A DNA stretch of 64,000 nt from Palsa-360 sp963719875 (GTDB lineage Bacteria > Acidobacteriota > Terriglobia > Acidiferrales > UBA7541), in NCBI GenBank assembly GCA_963719875.1, contig CAVRDJ010000004.1, positions 558,001-622,000 of the forward strand, in the 5' to 3' direction. The notes under the pieces are model-generated. The model did no database searches. It was not told where the DNA came from and worked only from the letters and a program-made list of their open reading frames with translations. Of this stretch, positions 1-9,705 are shown piece after piece (positions within the stretch are counted from its first letter, which is position 1; each line of letters begins with the position of its first letter). The position numbers and the translations under genes were made by a program.

Positions 1-751
1 AGAAGGAGGGCCACACGTCCTGCAACGCCGATCCCTTTACGGTGCCGAAATGGCTTCCGGTAATTTCTTCCCCCGTCCGGTTCAGCAGGAGGATGCGGCC
101 ATCCAAGTCCGTCGTGAGGAGACCTCCGCGCATGGAGTGAATGATGTCCTGGTTGAACGCCTGCAGGTCCTGAAGTTCGCCGCGCTTGACCTCGAGTTCC
201 GCGCTGTGGCGCCGCAGACTTTGCGCCAGAAGACTTGAGAGATAGGCGACGGCCATGAAATAAAATAAATTGCTGAGTATCCAAGTCTGCAGCTGGCGGC
301 TGCTGGGCACGGCAATTTGCATGCGAGGAAGAATGTTATAGAAGATGAGCTCGGCCAGGCCCCCGATCAGAATGAAGCTGAGCCCAGCCACGATGAAGGT
401 GGCTTCGCGCGAGAATAAAATACTTGCCACGATGATGGCGAGCGGGTAGAGCCAAATAAAGTAACTGTCCTGCGTCCCGGTCAGGTAGATCACGCAGGTC
501 ACGACGAGCAGGTCAAAAACCAACTGCACTCCAGCGTGCCACGACGCTACCGGCATCCAGCGCAGCAAGATGGTGTAGACGATCGCCAGCGTGTACCACA
601 GGATCATCAAGGGAATGAAATAGCGGGTCGAAACTTCGAGCTGGCTCGTCTTGCCGAGCACGATCACGAGCGCGAGCAAAAGGGTAATCAGGAAAAAGCG
701 GACGCGGGAAAGCCAGCCGAGCCAGGCAGCGACATTTTGTGTCAGTTCCAT
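1..751 (-). CDS. Membrane sensor histidine kinase, N-terminal part (partial, runs off left edge)
   Basis: About 250 codons are visible and the frame stays open to the window edge. Residues 15-155 hold roughly five hydrophobic segments (for example ITLLLALVIVL and LVFDLLVVTCVIYL). A short coiled coil (residues 165-185, SLRRHSAELEVKRGELQDL) follows, then the start of a PAS domain (RGGLLTTDLDGRILLLNRTG). This is the layout of PilS-type kinases, and the gene lies just downstream of pilC on the same strand, so a role in type IV pilus control is likely. The kinase core and any response regulator are outside the window. The ATG at 751 has no clear ribosome site. An in-frame TTG at 769 preceded by AGGA is a plausible alternative start. 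Confidence 0.75.
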   Translation of the reverse strand, partial: MELTQNVAAWLGWLSRVRFFLITLLLALVIVLGKTSQLEVSTRYFIPLMILWYTLAIVYTILLRWMPVASWHAGVQLVFDLLVVTCVIYLTGTQDSYFIWLYPLAIIVASILFSREATFIVAGLSFILIGGLAELIFYNILPRMQIAVPSSRQLQTWILSNLFYFMAVAYLSSLLAQSLRRHSAELEVKRGELQDLQAFNQDIIHSMRGGLLTTDLDGRILLLNRTGEEITGSHFGTVKGSALQDVWPSF

Positions 752-824
752 TCGAGACGAGCCTGTCAACCAGAATCCTTTTCGCGTTTGAAAATTTCCG
801 TCAGACTCGAGCCGGGGAGAGTTT

Positions 825-851
825 GAGGGTGATCCGTTTCGGACCACCCTC
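825..851. other. Strong hairpin between pilC and the sensor kinase gene
   Basis: Arms 825-836 and 840-851 pair over 12 positions with one mismatch around a TTT loop. No T-run follows on either strand, so a simple Rho-independent terminator is not supported. It could attenuate or process the pilB-pilT-pilC-kinase transcript. Confidence 0.5.
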
Positions 852-890
852 CCGATCTTTCAGACTGCTGAACTTTAGTTCTGCCGCCCG

Positions 891-2105
891 CTAGTGGGCG
901 CTGCTGAGCTGTCCGATCAGTGAGAACAGCGGCAAATACATGGAGATGACGATGCCTCCCACCACGACGCCCAGGACGACGATCATCGCCGGTTCCAGGG
1001 CCGCCAGCAGGTCTTTTACCGCCGCGTCGACTTCGTCCTCATAGAAGTCGGCAATTTTTTGCAGCATGGCATCCATGGCGCCCGTTTGTTCCCCGACGCC
1101 GATCATCTGCGTAACCATCCCCGGAAACACATTGGTTTCTTTGAGCGGTTCGGAAAGGTTTCGGCCTGCTTCCAAGCCCTTGCGAACCTGCATCAGCGAC
1201 TTCTCGATGAGCGCGTTCCCCGCCGTTCGCGCCGTAATTTCCAATCCTTCGAGGATGGGAACGCCGCTGGAGATCAGCGTGCCGAGCGTCCTGGTAAAGC
1301 GCGCCACCGCGATCTTCCGGAGCAGGAGTCCAATCAACGGCAATTTGAGCAGTGTTCGATCGATGGCCATGCGGCCGACGGGCGTTCCGTACCACACCTT
1401 CAATCCGACGATGATCGCGATAACGGCAACCAGGATCAGAAAGCCGAAGATGCTGCCGACAAAGTTGCTCATGGCGATCACGATTCGGGTGGGCAGCGGG
1501 AGGCCTACGCCCAAGCCCAGAAACAGAGTGGCGAAAATCGGCACCACCTTCCACAACAACAGGATGATCACTCCAGCGGCAACCGACAATACGGCGACGG
1601 GGTATACGAGCGCCGACTTCACGGCGCGTTTCAATTTGACGTTCTTCTCGATGTAGGAAGAAAGGCGCTGGAGAATGGTGTCAAGAATACCGCCCGTCTC
1701 GCCCGCTTCGACGAGGTTCACATAGAGTGCGTCGAAGACCTTCTCATACTGGCGCATGGCGGCGGACAGAGTCGACCCGCCTTCCACCGCCGCACGCGTC
1801 CCGGTCAGCACTTTTTGAAAGACCTTGTTTTCCTGCTGACCGGCCAGAATCTCCAAGCATTGCACCAGGGGCAGTCCAGCGTCGATCATCACGGAGAATT
1901 GGCGAGTGAAGACCGCCAACTCCTTGGAATCGACGCCTCCGCCGAAGGTCGGCAAGTTAAATTCCTTGCCCTTCTCCGACATCTTGGTGACGTTGATCTG
2001 CTGGCGCTTGAGATTGTTGATCAGATCCGTCTTGCTCGTGGCCGCCAGCTCACCGCTTACGGTGGCCCCAGCTCGGTTAGTACCTCGATAAGTGAAAACC
2101 GGCAT
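891..2105 (-). CDS. pilC: Type IV pilus inner-membrane platform protein PilC
   Basis: 404 residues, the usual length of PilC/GspF. The protein sits in the inner membrane and couples the PilB and PilT motors to pilin assembly. Two repeated T2SSF domains are visible, each with the F-T-R-x-h motif (AVFTRQFSVMIDAGLPLVQ near residue 65 and VARFTRTLGTLISSGVPI near residue 270). Membrane segments follow each (SALVYPVAVLSVAAGVIILL, LILVAVIAIIVGL and the C-terminal AMIVVLGVVVGGIVISMYL). ATG 2105 follows GGAGGAG at good spacing. It is third in the pilB-pilT-pilC series. Confidence 0.95.
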   Translation of the reverse strand: MPVFTYRGTNRAGATVSGELAATSKTDLINNLKRQQINVTKMSEKGKEFNLPTFGGGVDSKELAVFTRQFSVMIDAGLPLVQCLEILAGQQENKVFQKVLTGTRAAVEGGSTLSAAMRQYEKVFDALYVNLVEAGETGGILDTILQRLSSYIEKNVKLKRAVKSALVYPVAVLSVAAGVIILLLWKVVPIFATLFLGLGVGLPLPTRIVIAMSNFVGSIFGFLILVAVIAIIVGLKVWYGTPVGRMAIDRTLLKLPLIGLLLRKIAVARFTRTLGTLISSGVPILEGLEITARTAGNALIEKSLMQVRKGLEAGRNLSEPLKETNVFPGMVTQMIGVGEQTGAMDAMLQKIADFYEDEVDAAVKDLLAALEPAMIVVLGVVVGGIVISMYLPLFSLIGQLSSAH

Positions 2106-2267
2106 CGTCAACTCCTCCTCAGAATTCGTCCTGCCCGATCCTCTTCAGACACATCGGGGATGGCAGCTTCAATGTTCCGGCGGGCTGGCCTACGTGACTC
2201 AGTGTAAAAAAGACCAGCCTGCAAATTATCCCGGCGGGCTGTCCGCCGCGGCGGACCCGCATCCATG

Positions 2268-3380
2268 TCAGCGTCGAACCGGGGCAGGCCCGCGTGAAGC
2301 GGGCGATGTCACTCCCCGATTAATCATATCCTGCAGTTCCTCGGGATTCGACGAGCGTGACAAGGCGATTTCCAAAGTGATTAACTTCGCGAAATAGGCG
2401 TTCGCCAAACCCTGGTTGAAAGTCTGCATTCCGGTCGTGCCGGTTCCGGTCTGCATGGCCGAATAAATTTGATGAATTTTGTCCTCGCGAATCAGGTTGC
2501 GGATCGCGGGATTGGGAATGAGCACTTCCATCACCATCACGCGCCCGCGCCCGTCCACCCGCGGGAGAAGCGACTGGCAAAGGACTCCTTCGAGCACCAT
2601 CGAAAGCTGGGCGCGAATTTGCGGTTGCTGATAGGACGGGAATACATCCACGATACGGTTGATGGTGGAAATCGCGGAATTGGTGTGCAGGGTCGCGAAG
2701 GTCAAGTGGCCCGTTTCGGCGATGCGCAACGCGGATTCAATTGTTTCCAGGTCGCGCATTTCTCCGATCAGCACCACGTCGGGATCTTCGCGAAGGGCCG
2801 CGCGCAGCGAATTAGCGAAGGAGTGCGTGTCCGAATGGACTTCGCGCTGATTCACCAGGCAGCGCTTGTGGTTATGAAGAAATTCGATGGGGTCCTCGAT
2901 GGTCATCATGTGCTCTTCGCGTTCGCTGTTGATCTTATCCAGCATCGCGGCAAGGGTCGTGGATTTGCCCGATCCGGTCGGGCCGGTGACCAGCACCAGG
3001 CCGCGTGGCTTGTCACACAAACCCTTCACCACGAGCGGAAGCCCGAGCGCATCGAAATTCTTGATTTCCCAGGGGATGGTCCGAAACACGGCTCCCACAG
3101 CGCCCCGCTGTTGAAACAGATTGCCGCGAAAGCGGGCCAGATTTTTCAGTCCGAAGGAGAAGTCCAGTTCCAGGTTTTCCTCGAACCGGTGCTTCTGCGC
3201 GTCGGTCAGCACGCTGTAGGCCAGCGCCTTGGTGTCCGCCGCCGTCAACGGCGCCATATCCATGGGCTTCAGCTTTCCGTGGACACGGACCCTGGGCGCG
3301 CTGTTGGTGGTGATGTGCAAATCGCTGCCCCCCAACTCGATCATTTTTTTCAGCAATTCACTGAGTGTAATTCCAGACAT
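2268..3380 (-). CDS. pilT: Type IV pilus retraction ATPase PilT
   Basis: 370 residues, cytoplasmic hexameric ATPase that drives pilus retraction and twitching. The Walker A is GPTGSGKST, the Asp box is MTIEDPIEFLHNH, the Walker B region is RAALREDPDVVLIGEMRD, and the His box is TGHLTFATLHTNSA. The PilT-specific retraction motif AIRNLIRE is present near the C-terminus, which separates it from PilB. The ATG has AGGAAAGGG upstream. It begins 13 bp after pilB ends, so the two are probably co-transcribed. Confidence 0.95.
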   Translation of the reverse strand: MSGITLSELLKKMIELGGSDLHITTNSAPRVRVHGKLKPMDMAPLTAADTKALAYSVLTDAQKHRFEENLELDFSFGLKNLARFRGNLFQQRGAVGAVFRTIPWEIKNFDALGLPLVVKGLCDKPRGLVLVTGPTGSGKSTTLAAMLDKINSEREEHMMTIEDPIEFLHNHKRCLVNQREVHSDTHSFANSLRAALREDPDVVLIGEMRDLETIESALRIAETGHLTFATLHTNSAISTINRIVDVFPSYQQPQIRAQLSMVLEGVLCQSLLPRVDGRGRVMVMEVLIPNPAIRNLIREDKIHQIYSAMQTGTGTTGMQTFNQGLANAYFAKLITLEIALSRSSNPEELQDMINRGVTSPASRGPAPVRR

Positions 3381-3393
3381 CGTTTTCCCTTTC

Positions 3394-5139
3394 CTACAAC
3401 ACCGTTTCCCGAACGACTTCTTCGATGGTGGTCATCCCTAACGCGACCTTGGTCAGGCCGCTCCGTCGCAGGGTAAGCATCCCGTTATCCATGGCCTTTT
3501 TCTTCAACTCGAGTGCGGACGCGCCGACCAAAATCAATTCGCGCAATTCGTCATTGATCTCCATGACCTCGTAAAGACCCACGCGTCCCTTGTACCCGGT
3601 CTTGTTGCACGTTCCGCAGCCTTTGCCGACGAAGATTTGGGACGTCTTCAGCTCCTCTGGCGTGAATCCGGCGTCGAGCATGGCCTGTTCCGGGATCTTC
3701 AACACTTCCTTGCAGTTCCCGCAAATTTTGCGGACGAGCCGCTGGGCGCAAATCAGGTTCACCGAAGTTGCCACCAGAAACGGCTCGATTCCCATGTTCA
3801 TTAATCGGCTGATCGTGGATGGAGCATCATTGGTGTGCAAGGTGGAAAGCACCAGGTGCCCGGTGAGCGCGGCCTTCACGGCGATTTCCGCCGTTTCAAA
3901 GTCGCGGATTTCGCCGACCAGAATAATATTCGGATCCTGCCGCAGGAAAGCGCGCAACGCCGCCGCAAAATTCAGGCCGATCTGGTCCTTCATCTGGACC
4001 TGGTTGATGCCCGGCAATTGAAATTCCACCGGATCTTCCGCAGTCATGATGTTGGTTTCGGGGGTATTCAGCCGGGCGATGGAGGAATACAGGGTATTGG
4101 TTTTGCCGGAACCGGTAGGCCCGGTCACCAGGACCATTCCATAGGGACGAAGGATCGCACGCTCGAATTTGGATAGGGACTCTTGCTCGAAGCCGAGCTT
4201 GGTCATGTCCAGTCTCAGATTTTCTTTGTCGAGCAACCGCATCACGATCTTTTCGCCGTACAGGGCGGGGATGGTGGACACGCGGAAGTCGAGGTCCTTG
4301 ATCTTGCCGTCCTTGCGGTACTTGATCATGATGCGGCCGTCTTGCGGCAACCGCTTTTCGCTGATATCAAGCTTGGCCATGATCTTGACGCGGCTAATAA
4401 TCGCGTCGCGCAGCTTCATCGGCGGCGACATGACCGCCTGCAGGATCCCGTCAATTCGGAACCGCACCCGGAGTTCTTTTTCATATGGCTCGATGTGAAT
4501 ATCGCTGGCGCCGCGCTTGACCGCGTCGGTCAGGATCAAGTTCACCAGCTTGATGATCGGGGCCTCCTCGGCTGCGCGTTCCAGCTCGGAGAGGTTCATC
4601 TCCTGTTCTTCGGCGGCGAGTTCCAGATCCGCGGCATCCTCGGCGGTGAGGTCCTTCATCACCTTGGAGAGCTCTTCTTCGCTCTGCGTCTCGCCGTAGA
4701 ACTTTGAAATGGCTTCTGCGATCGCCGTCTCGGAGGCCACGACCGGTTCGACGTTGAAACCGGTCATGAACTTAATGTCATCCATCGCGAAGACGTTTGT
4801 TGGATCGGTCATCGCAATGGTCAGCGTCGAGCCAACCCGCGAGAGAGGAACAATCTGGTACCGGACTGCCGTGTCCTGAGGGATCAGCTTGATGACCGAG
4901 GCGTCGACCTCGTAATATTTCAAATTGATGGAGGGAACCCCGTACTGGCGGGAAAGCACACCCGTTATCTCATCGTCACTGATGAAGCCGAGCTTCATCA
5001 GGCACGTCCCCAACCTACCCCCGCTCGCCTTTTGATGTTCCAGGGCCTGCCGGAGTTGATCGGACGTGATCAAGTTTTCCTTGATCAGGATTTCGCCTAA
5101 CCGGGACGACATCGAATGAGGGCTCCCCGGGGCATTCAC
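3394..5139 (-). CDS. pilB: Type IV pilus extension ATPase PilB
   Basis: 581 residues. It has an N-terminal MshEN/GspE domain (residues 10-160, LGEILIKENLITSDQLRQAL), then the secretion ATPase core with GPTGSGKT, the Asp box IMTAEDPVEFQL, FLRQDPNIILVGEIRD and TGHLVLSTLHTNDA. The four-cysteine zinc motif (CGNC ... CGTC), typical of GspE/PilB and absent from PilT, is intact. It powers pilin polymerisation at the PilC platform. First gene of the minus-strand pilus cluster, with GGGGGTG upstream of the ATG. Confidence 0.95.
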   Translation of the reverse strand: MNAPGSPHSMSSRLGEILIKENLITSDQLRQALEHQKASGGRLGTCLMKLGFISDDEITGVLSRQYGVPSINLKYYEVDASVIKLIPQDTAVRYQIVPLSRVGSTLTIAMTDPTNVFAMDDIKFMTGFNVEPVVASETAIAEAISKFYGETQSEEELSKVMKDLTAEDAADLELAAEEQEMNLSELERAAEEAPIIKLVNLILTDAVKRGASDIHIEPYEKELRVRFRIDGILQAVMSPPMKLRDAIISRVKIMAKLDISEKRLPQDGRIMIKYRKDGKIKDLDFRVSTIPALYGEKIVMRLLDKENLRLDMTKLGFEQESLSKFERAILRPYGMVLVTGPTGSGKTNTLYSSIARLNTPETNIMTAEDPVEFQLPGINQVQMKDQIGLNFAAALRAFLRQDPNIILVGEIRDFETAEIAVKAALTGHLVLSTLHTNDAPSTISRLMNMGIEPFLVATSVNLICAQRLVRKICGNCKEVLKIPEQAMLDAGFTPEELKTSQIFVGKGCGTCNKTGYKGRVGLYEVMEINDELRELILVGASALELKKKAMDNGMLTLRRSGLTKVALGMTTIEEVVRETVL

Positions 5140-5227
5140 ACCCCCGGTAAGTTTAAATTAGCAGATTGACGAGAATGGCTATGGCCCCATTTTGGCCAGT
5201 CGTACTGAAACGGGCACTACGAGGTCA

Positions 5228-5245
5228 CCTGTACTTCGGTACAGG
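5228..5245. other. TTCG-tetraloop hairpin between divergent pilB and glycosylase genes
   Basis: CCTGTAC-TTCG-GTACAGG is a perfect 7-bp stem closed by a TTCG tetraloop. It lies 89 bp upstream of the pilB start and 67 bp upstream of the glycosylase start. No T-run follows. It may be a 5'-UTR structure or an operator-like palindrome. Confidence 0.4.
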
Positions 5246-5311
5246 CAACTTGGTCGCACCTGCAAGACCTTGTCTTGACTAGACGTACGGCGACCGCTAT
5301 CTTCCGAAGCA

Positions 5312-6133
5312 ATGGGCGAAGCAACGGGGAAGATAGCAAAAGAGACCGTGCCGGGGGGAGACAGCGCCAGCAGGAGCCCTGTCTCGCGAGGCGTGGCAGG
5401 GGCGGCACAGTGGGTTTCCCCCTCTGGCGAGCTATTGCGATACTATGAAGCGATGTCTGGCGCGCTGGGGCCGATGCACTGGTGGCCAGCCCAAACACCA
5501 TTCGAAGTGATTGTGGGGGCGATCCTGACCCAAAGTACCGCATGGGGAAATGTCGAGCGGGCCATCGCCAATCTTCGCTCGGCGCGAGTGCTGACTCCTT
5601 CAGCGATGCTACGTGTACCAACTCCGCGACTCGCAGCGCTGGTGCGGCCGTCCGGCTACTTTCGGCAAAAAGCAAAAAAACTGAAGGCCTTTCTTCGATT
5701 TCTTCAAACCGGGTATGGGGGTTCGCTGAAACGCATGTTTCTGACGCCCACTTCGGAACTGCGCGAAAAACTTCTATCCGTCCATGGCATTGGGCCGGAA
5801 ACTGCCGACTCCATTTTGCTTTATGCCGGGAACCATCCCGTTTTCGTGGTCGACGCTTATACGCACAGGATCTTCGGGCGGCACGGGATCACCGATGGCA
5901 AGGCGGATTATGAAAAAGTCCGCGCCCTGATTGAAACTTCGATTCCGCGACAGCCGGAGTTGTTCAACGAATTCCACGCGCTCATCGTGAATACCGGGAA
6001 AAATTGGTGCCGGAAAAACGCCCCGCGCTGCGAGGAGTGCCCGCTTCGTCCACTTCTGCCGGCAAACTCTCCGCTTTCAATGTTCAGCGAAATCGTGCCA
6101 GAAGCGACTTCGCTTTCGGGGAGTCTCGCGTGA
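5312..6133 (+). CDS. Endonuclease III-like (MagIII/COG2231-type) DNA glycosylase
   Basis: 273 residues with the HhH-GPD fold. The conserved core starts around GELLRYYEAMSGALGP and WWPAQTPFEVIVGAILTQ. The helix-hairpin-helix is LLSVHGIGPETADSILLYA and the catalytic Asp lies in VFVVDAYTHRIFG. The Lys that gives Nth its AP-lyase activity is Glu here, as I recall for MagIII, so a monofunctional base-excision glycosylase is likely. The C-terminal cysteine cluster shows C-x6-C-x2-C but no fourth Cys (CRKNAPRCEECPLRPLL), so a 4Fe-4S cluster is doubtful. The start is uncertain because there is no good ribosome site and the first 35 residues look unconserved. Confidence 0.8.
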   Translation: MGEATGKIAKETVPGGDSASRSPVSRGVAGAAQWVSPSGELLRYYEAMSGALGPMHWWPAQTPFEVIVGAILTQSTAWGNVERAIANLRSARVLTPSAMLRVPTPRLAALVRPSGYFRQKAKKLKAFLRFLQTGYGGSLKRMFLTPTSELREKLLSVHGIGPETADSILLYAGNHPVFVVDAYTHRIFGRHGITDGKADYEKVRALIETSIPRQPELFNEFHALIVNTGKNWCRKNAPRCEECPLRPLLPANSPLSMFSEIVPEATSLSGSLA

Positions 6134-8340
6134 GCACAAGCCGCAAATCGCAGCTTTTCCTGGCCATCGGCGGCGTGACCATCGTATTTCTGCTTGCTGG
6201 AGTGTTCACGCTGGGGTCGCTGACGCTTCCTTTTGAGCCGACGGATCAGGTCATTCTCTATGCGTTGTCCACGTTCCTTGTGGCGGCCTTGCTCGTGTTT
6301 GTGTTTATCCTTGCGCGCACCTTGGTGCGGCTTGGCGCGGAACGGCTGGCCCACAAACCAGGTTCGCGATTCAAGACTAAAATGGTTCTGGGGGCGATTG
6401 CAGTCTCATTTCTGCCGGTCATCTTCTTGTTTTTCGTGAGCTACGCGCTCCTGAACCGCACGCTCGTGCTGTGGTTCCCCCGCCCGCTCGAAATCGCGAC
6501 GGATTCCAGCCGCTCCTTGGTCAACGAAATGAGCCAAGCCGACGCCGAGCGCATGACGCAAATTGCCAAGGAGGTGGCAGCAGACACCCGAGGCGGTGCC
6601 GCGAGAGACACGATGCACGCGTTCGATCAGACCTTTGCGCGAGGAGCAGACCTGGCCTGGGAAGTGAACGAAGGCGGCCATCCTTTCGCCGTTGCCGTCA
6701 ACCCCAATCTCCAATTTCAGCCGCCCCATGCCGGCCCCGAGACGAATTCACATCCGAATCCGCCTGCGCTGGTCCGCCAAATGCCCGGTGGCGCGGAGCT
6801 TTGGGAATACGGGGGGAAGATCTTCATAGCAGGCCGATCCAAAGCATCAAACGGTTATCTTCTGGCGGGACGAATTGTTCCCGATGATTTTCAGGAGCGA
6901 ATCAAAGAAATCGCCACCCAAACGGCCGCCTACGAGCAGCAACGCCAGCATCTGCGCACTTACAAGAATCAAATGTTGGCGACTCTGCTGCTCTTCACCA
7001 TCCTGTTGATGTTTGCGGCGACGTGGGCCGCCTTCTTCCTGTCCAAACAAGTCACCGTGCCCATTCAGGCCCTGGCCCAGGCGACGCAGGAAATCATCGA
7101 AGGCAATTACGAAACTCGAGTGAACGTGCAGGCCAAGGATGAGCTGGAGACCCTGGTCCGCTCGTTCAATCGCATGACCGAGCAGCTCGGCGACAGCCGC
7201 CGCCAGATCGACATTTTCACGCAGAACCTGCAACAGGCGGTGCAAGAGCTGGAACGGCGCCGCACCCTGATGGAGACGATCCTTGAAAATATTCCGACGG
7301 GCGTTATTTCCGTCGATGAAACGGAAACGATCCGGCGGGTAAATCCCGCCGCGGTCCGCATGTTTGGCGAGAGCGCCCGGCAGGCCATGAATTTCGTGCA
7401 ACTCCTGGGGGAAGAGGCGGCTCGCGCCTTGCACGTCCTGATGCGGCGATCGCTTCGCCTGGGCACCGCGACGCAGGAGCTGGAATTTTCCGCGGCCGGC
7501 CGTTTGCTGCGGGCGGCGGTGACGGTGAGCTCGCTTGGCCCGCGCCGGTCGAATCGCGGTTACGTGGTCGTGGTGGATGACTTGACCGATCTGCTGCGCG
7601 CGCAAAAAGCGGCGGCCTGGCAGGAAGTGGCGCAGCGCATCGCTCACGAAATCAAGAATCCGCTCACGCCGATTCAGCTTTCTTCGCAGCGATTGTCCCG
7701 CTACCTCGAACGGCATCGCGAGAGCCCTGCGAAGAATGAACCGCCCGAATTGGTGCGGCTGGTCGGCGAATGTTCGAGCCTGATCGAGCGAGAGGTCCGG
7801 GTGCTCGAATCCCTGGTCGGAGAATTCTCGCAGTTTGCGCGCTTCCCCACCGCGAAGCTTTCGCCTGCTTCTCCGAATGAAATTGTGAATGAAGCGCTAT
7901 CGGTTTTTGACGGCCGGCTCGAAGGAATTCGCGTGCGAAAGGATTTGGCGCCCGATCTGCCGGCCATCCGCGCCGATGGCGAATTGTTGCGGCGCGTCCT
8001 TGTAAATTTGATCGACAATGCCGCGGAGTCGATGGAAGGCTCGTCAGCAAAGGAAATGCTCTTGTCCACGCGGATCAACAGCGATCGTGAAATCGTCGAG
8101 ATCATCGTGGCCGACAGCGGCCACGGAATTTCGCCGGAGGATAAGGACCGCCTCTTCCTGCCGCACTTCTCAACCAAGGATCGCGGCACGGGGCTCGGAC
8201 TGGCGATTGCCAGCCGCATCATGGCCGAACATCACGGCTCCATCCGGGTCGAGGACAATTTTCCGGCCGGCGCGAAATTCATTCTTCAGCTTCCCATGGC
8301 GGAGGTCGCCTCGGCCACCATGTCCCCGCGAATCGGATAG
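6130..8340 (+). CDS. NtrY-type transmembrane sensor histidine kinase
   Basis: 736 residues from a GTG that overlaps the preceding stop (GTGA), with GGGGAG upstream. A longer in-frame start at 6004 would lie inside the glycosylase gene and is not used. It has several N-terminal membrane helices (residues 8-105), an extracytoplasmic region, another helix near 290-310, then HAMP (about 305-357), PAS (about 375-470), HisKA with the phospho-acceptor in AHEIKNPLTPIQLSSQRL (His506), and HATPase (N box LIDNAAESM, GTGLGLAI). The domain order matches NtrY. The partner regulator starts 12 bp downstream. The signal is unknown. Confidence 0.9.
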   Translation: MSTSRKSQLFLAIGGVTIVFLLAGVFTLGSLTLPFEPTDQVILYALSTFLVAALLVFVFILARTLVRLGAERLAHKPGSRFKTKMVLGAIAVSFLPVIFLFFVSYALLNRTLVLWFPRPLEIATDSSRSLVNEMSQADAERMTQIAKEVAADTRGGAARDTMHAFDQTFARGADLAWEVNEGGHPFAVAVNPNLQFQPPHAGPETNSHPNPPALVRQMPGGAELWEYGGKIFIAGRSKASNGYLLAGRIVPDDFQERIKEIATQTAAYEQQRQHLRTYKNQMLATLLLFTILLMFAATWAAFFLSKQVTVPIQALAQATQEIIEGNYETRVNVQAKDELETLVRSFNRMTEQLGDSRRQIDIFTQNLQQAVQELERRRTLMETILENIPTGVISVDETETIRRVNPAAVRMFGESARQAMNFVQLLGEEAARALHVLMRRSLRLGTATQELEFSAAGRLLRAAVTVSSLGPRRSNRGYVVVVDDLTDLLRAQKAAAWQEVAQRIAHEIKNPLTPIQLSSQRLSRYLERHRESPAKNEPPELVRLVGECSSLIEREVRVLESLVGEFSQFARFPTAKLSPASPNEIVNEALSVFDGRLEGIRVRKDLAPDLPAIRADGELLRRVLVNLIDNAAESMEGSSAKEMLLSTRINSDREIVEIIVADSGHGISPEDKDRLFLPHFSTKDRGTGLGLAIASRIMAEHHGSIRVEDNFPAGAKFILQLPMAEVASATMSPRIG

Positions 8341-8352
8341 TCCCCCACGTTC

Positions 8353-9705
8353 ATGGCAAATTCCATTCTCATCGTGGATGACGAGCAAGGCATTCGGGAA
8401 GCGCTTTCCTCAATCCTGGCCGACGAAGGATACGAATCCGTGGCCGTATCTTCCGGCGAAGAATGTCTCTCGCTGCTCGAGGATCGCTCCATCGATCTGG
8501 TCCTGCTGGATGTGTGGCTCGATGGAATCGACGGGCTCGATACGTTGGAGCGCATACGCAAGAACGGCGTGGATGCGATGGTCGTCATGATTTCGGGTCA
8601 CGCCAGCATTGAAACCGCCGTCCGAGCGACGAAGCTTGGCGCGTTTGATTTCATCGAAAAACCGCTCTCGCTGGACAAAGTAATTCTGGTCATCAAGAAT
8701 GCGCTCGAAGTCCACCGCCTGGCGCAGGAAAATCGGCAACTCCGGGAGGAGCTCGGCGGACGCACGCAGTTGCAAGGGGACACAGTTCCCATGCGCGCGC
8801 TTCGCCAGCAAATGGCGCTGACGGCTCCTACGAACGGGCGAGTCCTGATCTACGGGGAAAGCGGCACTGGCAAGGAACTGGTGGCGCGAGCCCTTCACGC
8901 CGCGAGCCTGCGCGCGGACCGGGCATTTGTCGAAGTCAATTGCGCGGCGATTCCGGAAGAACTCATCGAATCCGAGCTGTTCGGGCACGTGAAAGGGAGC
9001 TTTACCGGCGCGACTGAGAATAAAGTCGGCAAATTTGAGAAGGCCGATGGAGGAACGCTCTTCCTCGACGAAGTCGCCGACATGAGCCTGCGCACGCAGG
9101 CCAAAGTTTTGCGTGTACTGGAGGAGCAGCGCCTCGAGCCCGTGGGCTCCAATCAAACGGTGAGCGTCGATGTGCGCGTGATTGCCGCGACCAACAAAAC
9201 ATTGGAAGACGAGATTGCGCATGGCCGGTTTCGCGAAGACCTCTTCTATCGCCTCAACGTAATTCCCTTCACGCTACCGCCGCTGCGCGAACGCATCGAA
9301 GATGTTCCGATCCTGGCTCGCTATTTCATGTTGGAATTTGCCGCCGCGTATGGACGCAAGCCAAAAGAGCTGAGCGAAGCTGCGCTGGGCGTCATGGCTC
9401 GTTATCACTGGCCGGGAAACGTCCGCGAACTGCGCAACTTGATCGAGCGCCTCATGATTGTGGTCCCGCAGGACAAGATCGAGCCGCTGCACCTTCCGCC
9501 GGAGTTGTTTCGCGCCAGTTCGCGCATGGCCCAGCAGCCGAACGCGACGCTGCACGAAGCGCGCAGTGCGTATGAAAGAGAGTTTATTCTGCGCAAGCTC
9601 GAGGAAAATCAGTGGCACATGACGCGCACTGCGGAAGCGCTGGGGCTCGAACGCAGCCACTTGTACCGGCGCATGCGCGCGCTTGGGATTAAAACGCAAG
9701 AGTAG
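8353..9705 (+). CDS. NtrX/NtrC-type sigma-54-dependent response regulator
   Basis: 450 residues. The receiver domain (1-120) has phospho-acceptor Asp53 in VLLDVWLDG and the FIEKPLS lysine. The AAA+ domain has Walker A GESGTGKE and the sigma-54 contact loop as GSFTGA instead of the commoner GAFTGA, a variant seen in NtrX-like proteins. Walker B is GGTLFLDEVADM. A Fis-type helix-turn-helix closes the protein (MTRTAEALGLERSHLYRRM). It should activate sigma-54 promoters when phosphorylated by the kinase encoded immediately upstream. Its targets cannot be read from this window. Confidence 0.92.
   Translation: MANSILIVDDEQGIREALSSILADEGYESVAVSSGEECLSLLEDRSIDLVLLDVWLDGIDGLDTLERIRKNGVDAMVVMISGHASIETAVRATKLGAFDFIEKPLSLDKVILVIKNALEVHRLAQENRQLREELGGRTQLQGDTVPMRALRQQMALTAPTNGRVLIYGESGTGKELVARALHAASLRADRAFVEVNCAAIPEELIESELFGHVKGSFTGATENKVGKFEKADGGTLFLDEVADMSLRTQAKVLRVLEEQRLEPVGSNQTVSVDVRVIAATNKTLEDEIAHGRFREDLFYRLNVIPFTLPPLRERIEDVPILARYFMLEFAAAYGRKPKELSEAALGVMARYHWPGNVRELRNLIERLMIVVPQDKIEPLHLPPELFRASSRMAQQPNATLHEARSAYEREFILRKLEENQWHMTRTAEALGLERSHLYRRMRALGIKTQE

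Noticed and set aside
1059..2207. Large plus-strand ORF opposite pilC
   Set aside because: Shadow of pilC on the other strand, with His/Asp/Arg-rich composition typical of antisense frames.
6004..6129. Longer start for the NtrY-type kinase
   Set aside because: It would overlap the glycosylase gene by 130 bp. GTG 6130 has a ribosome site and overlaps the previous stop by the usual few bases.
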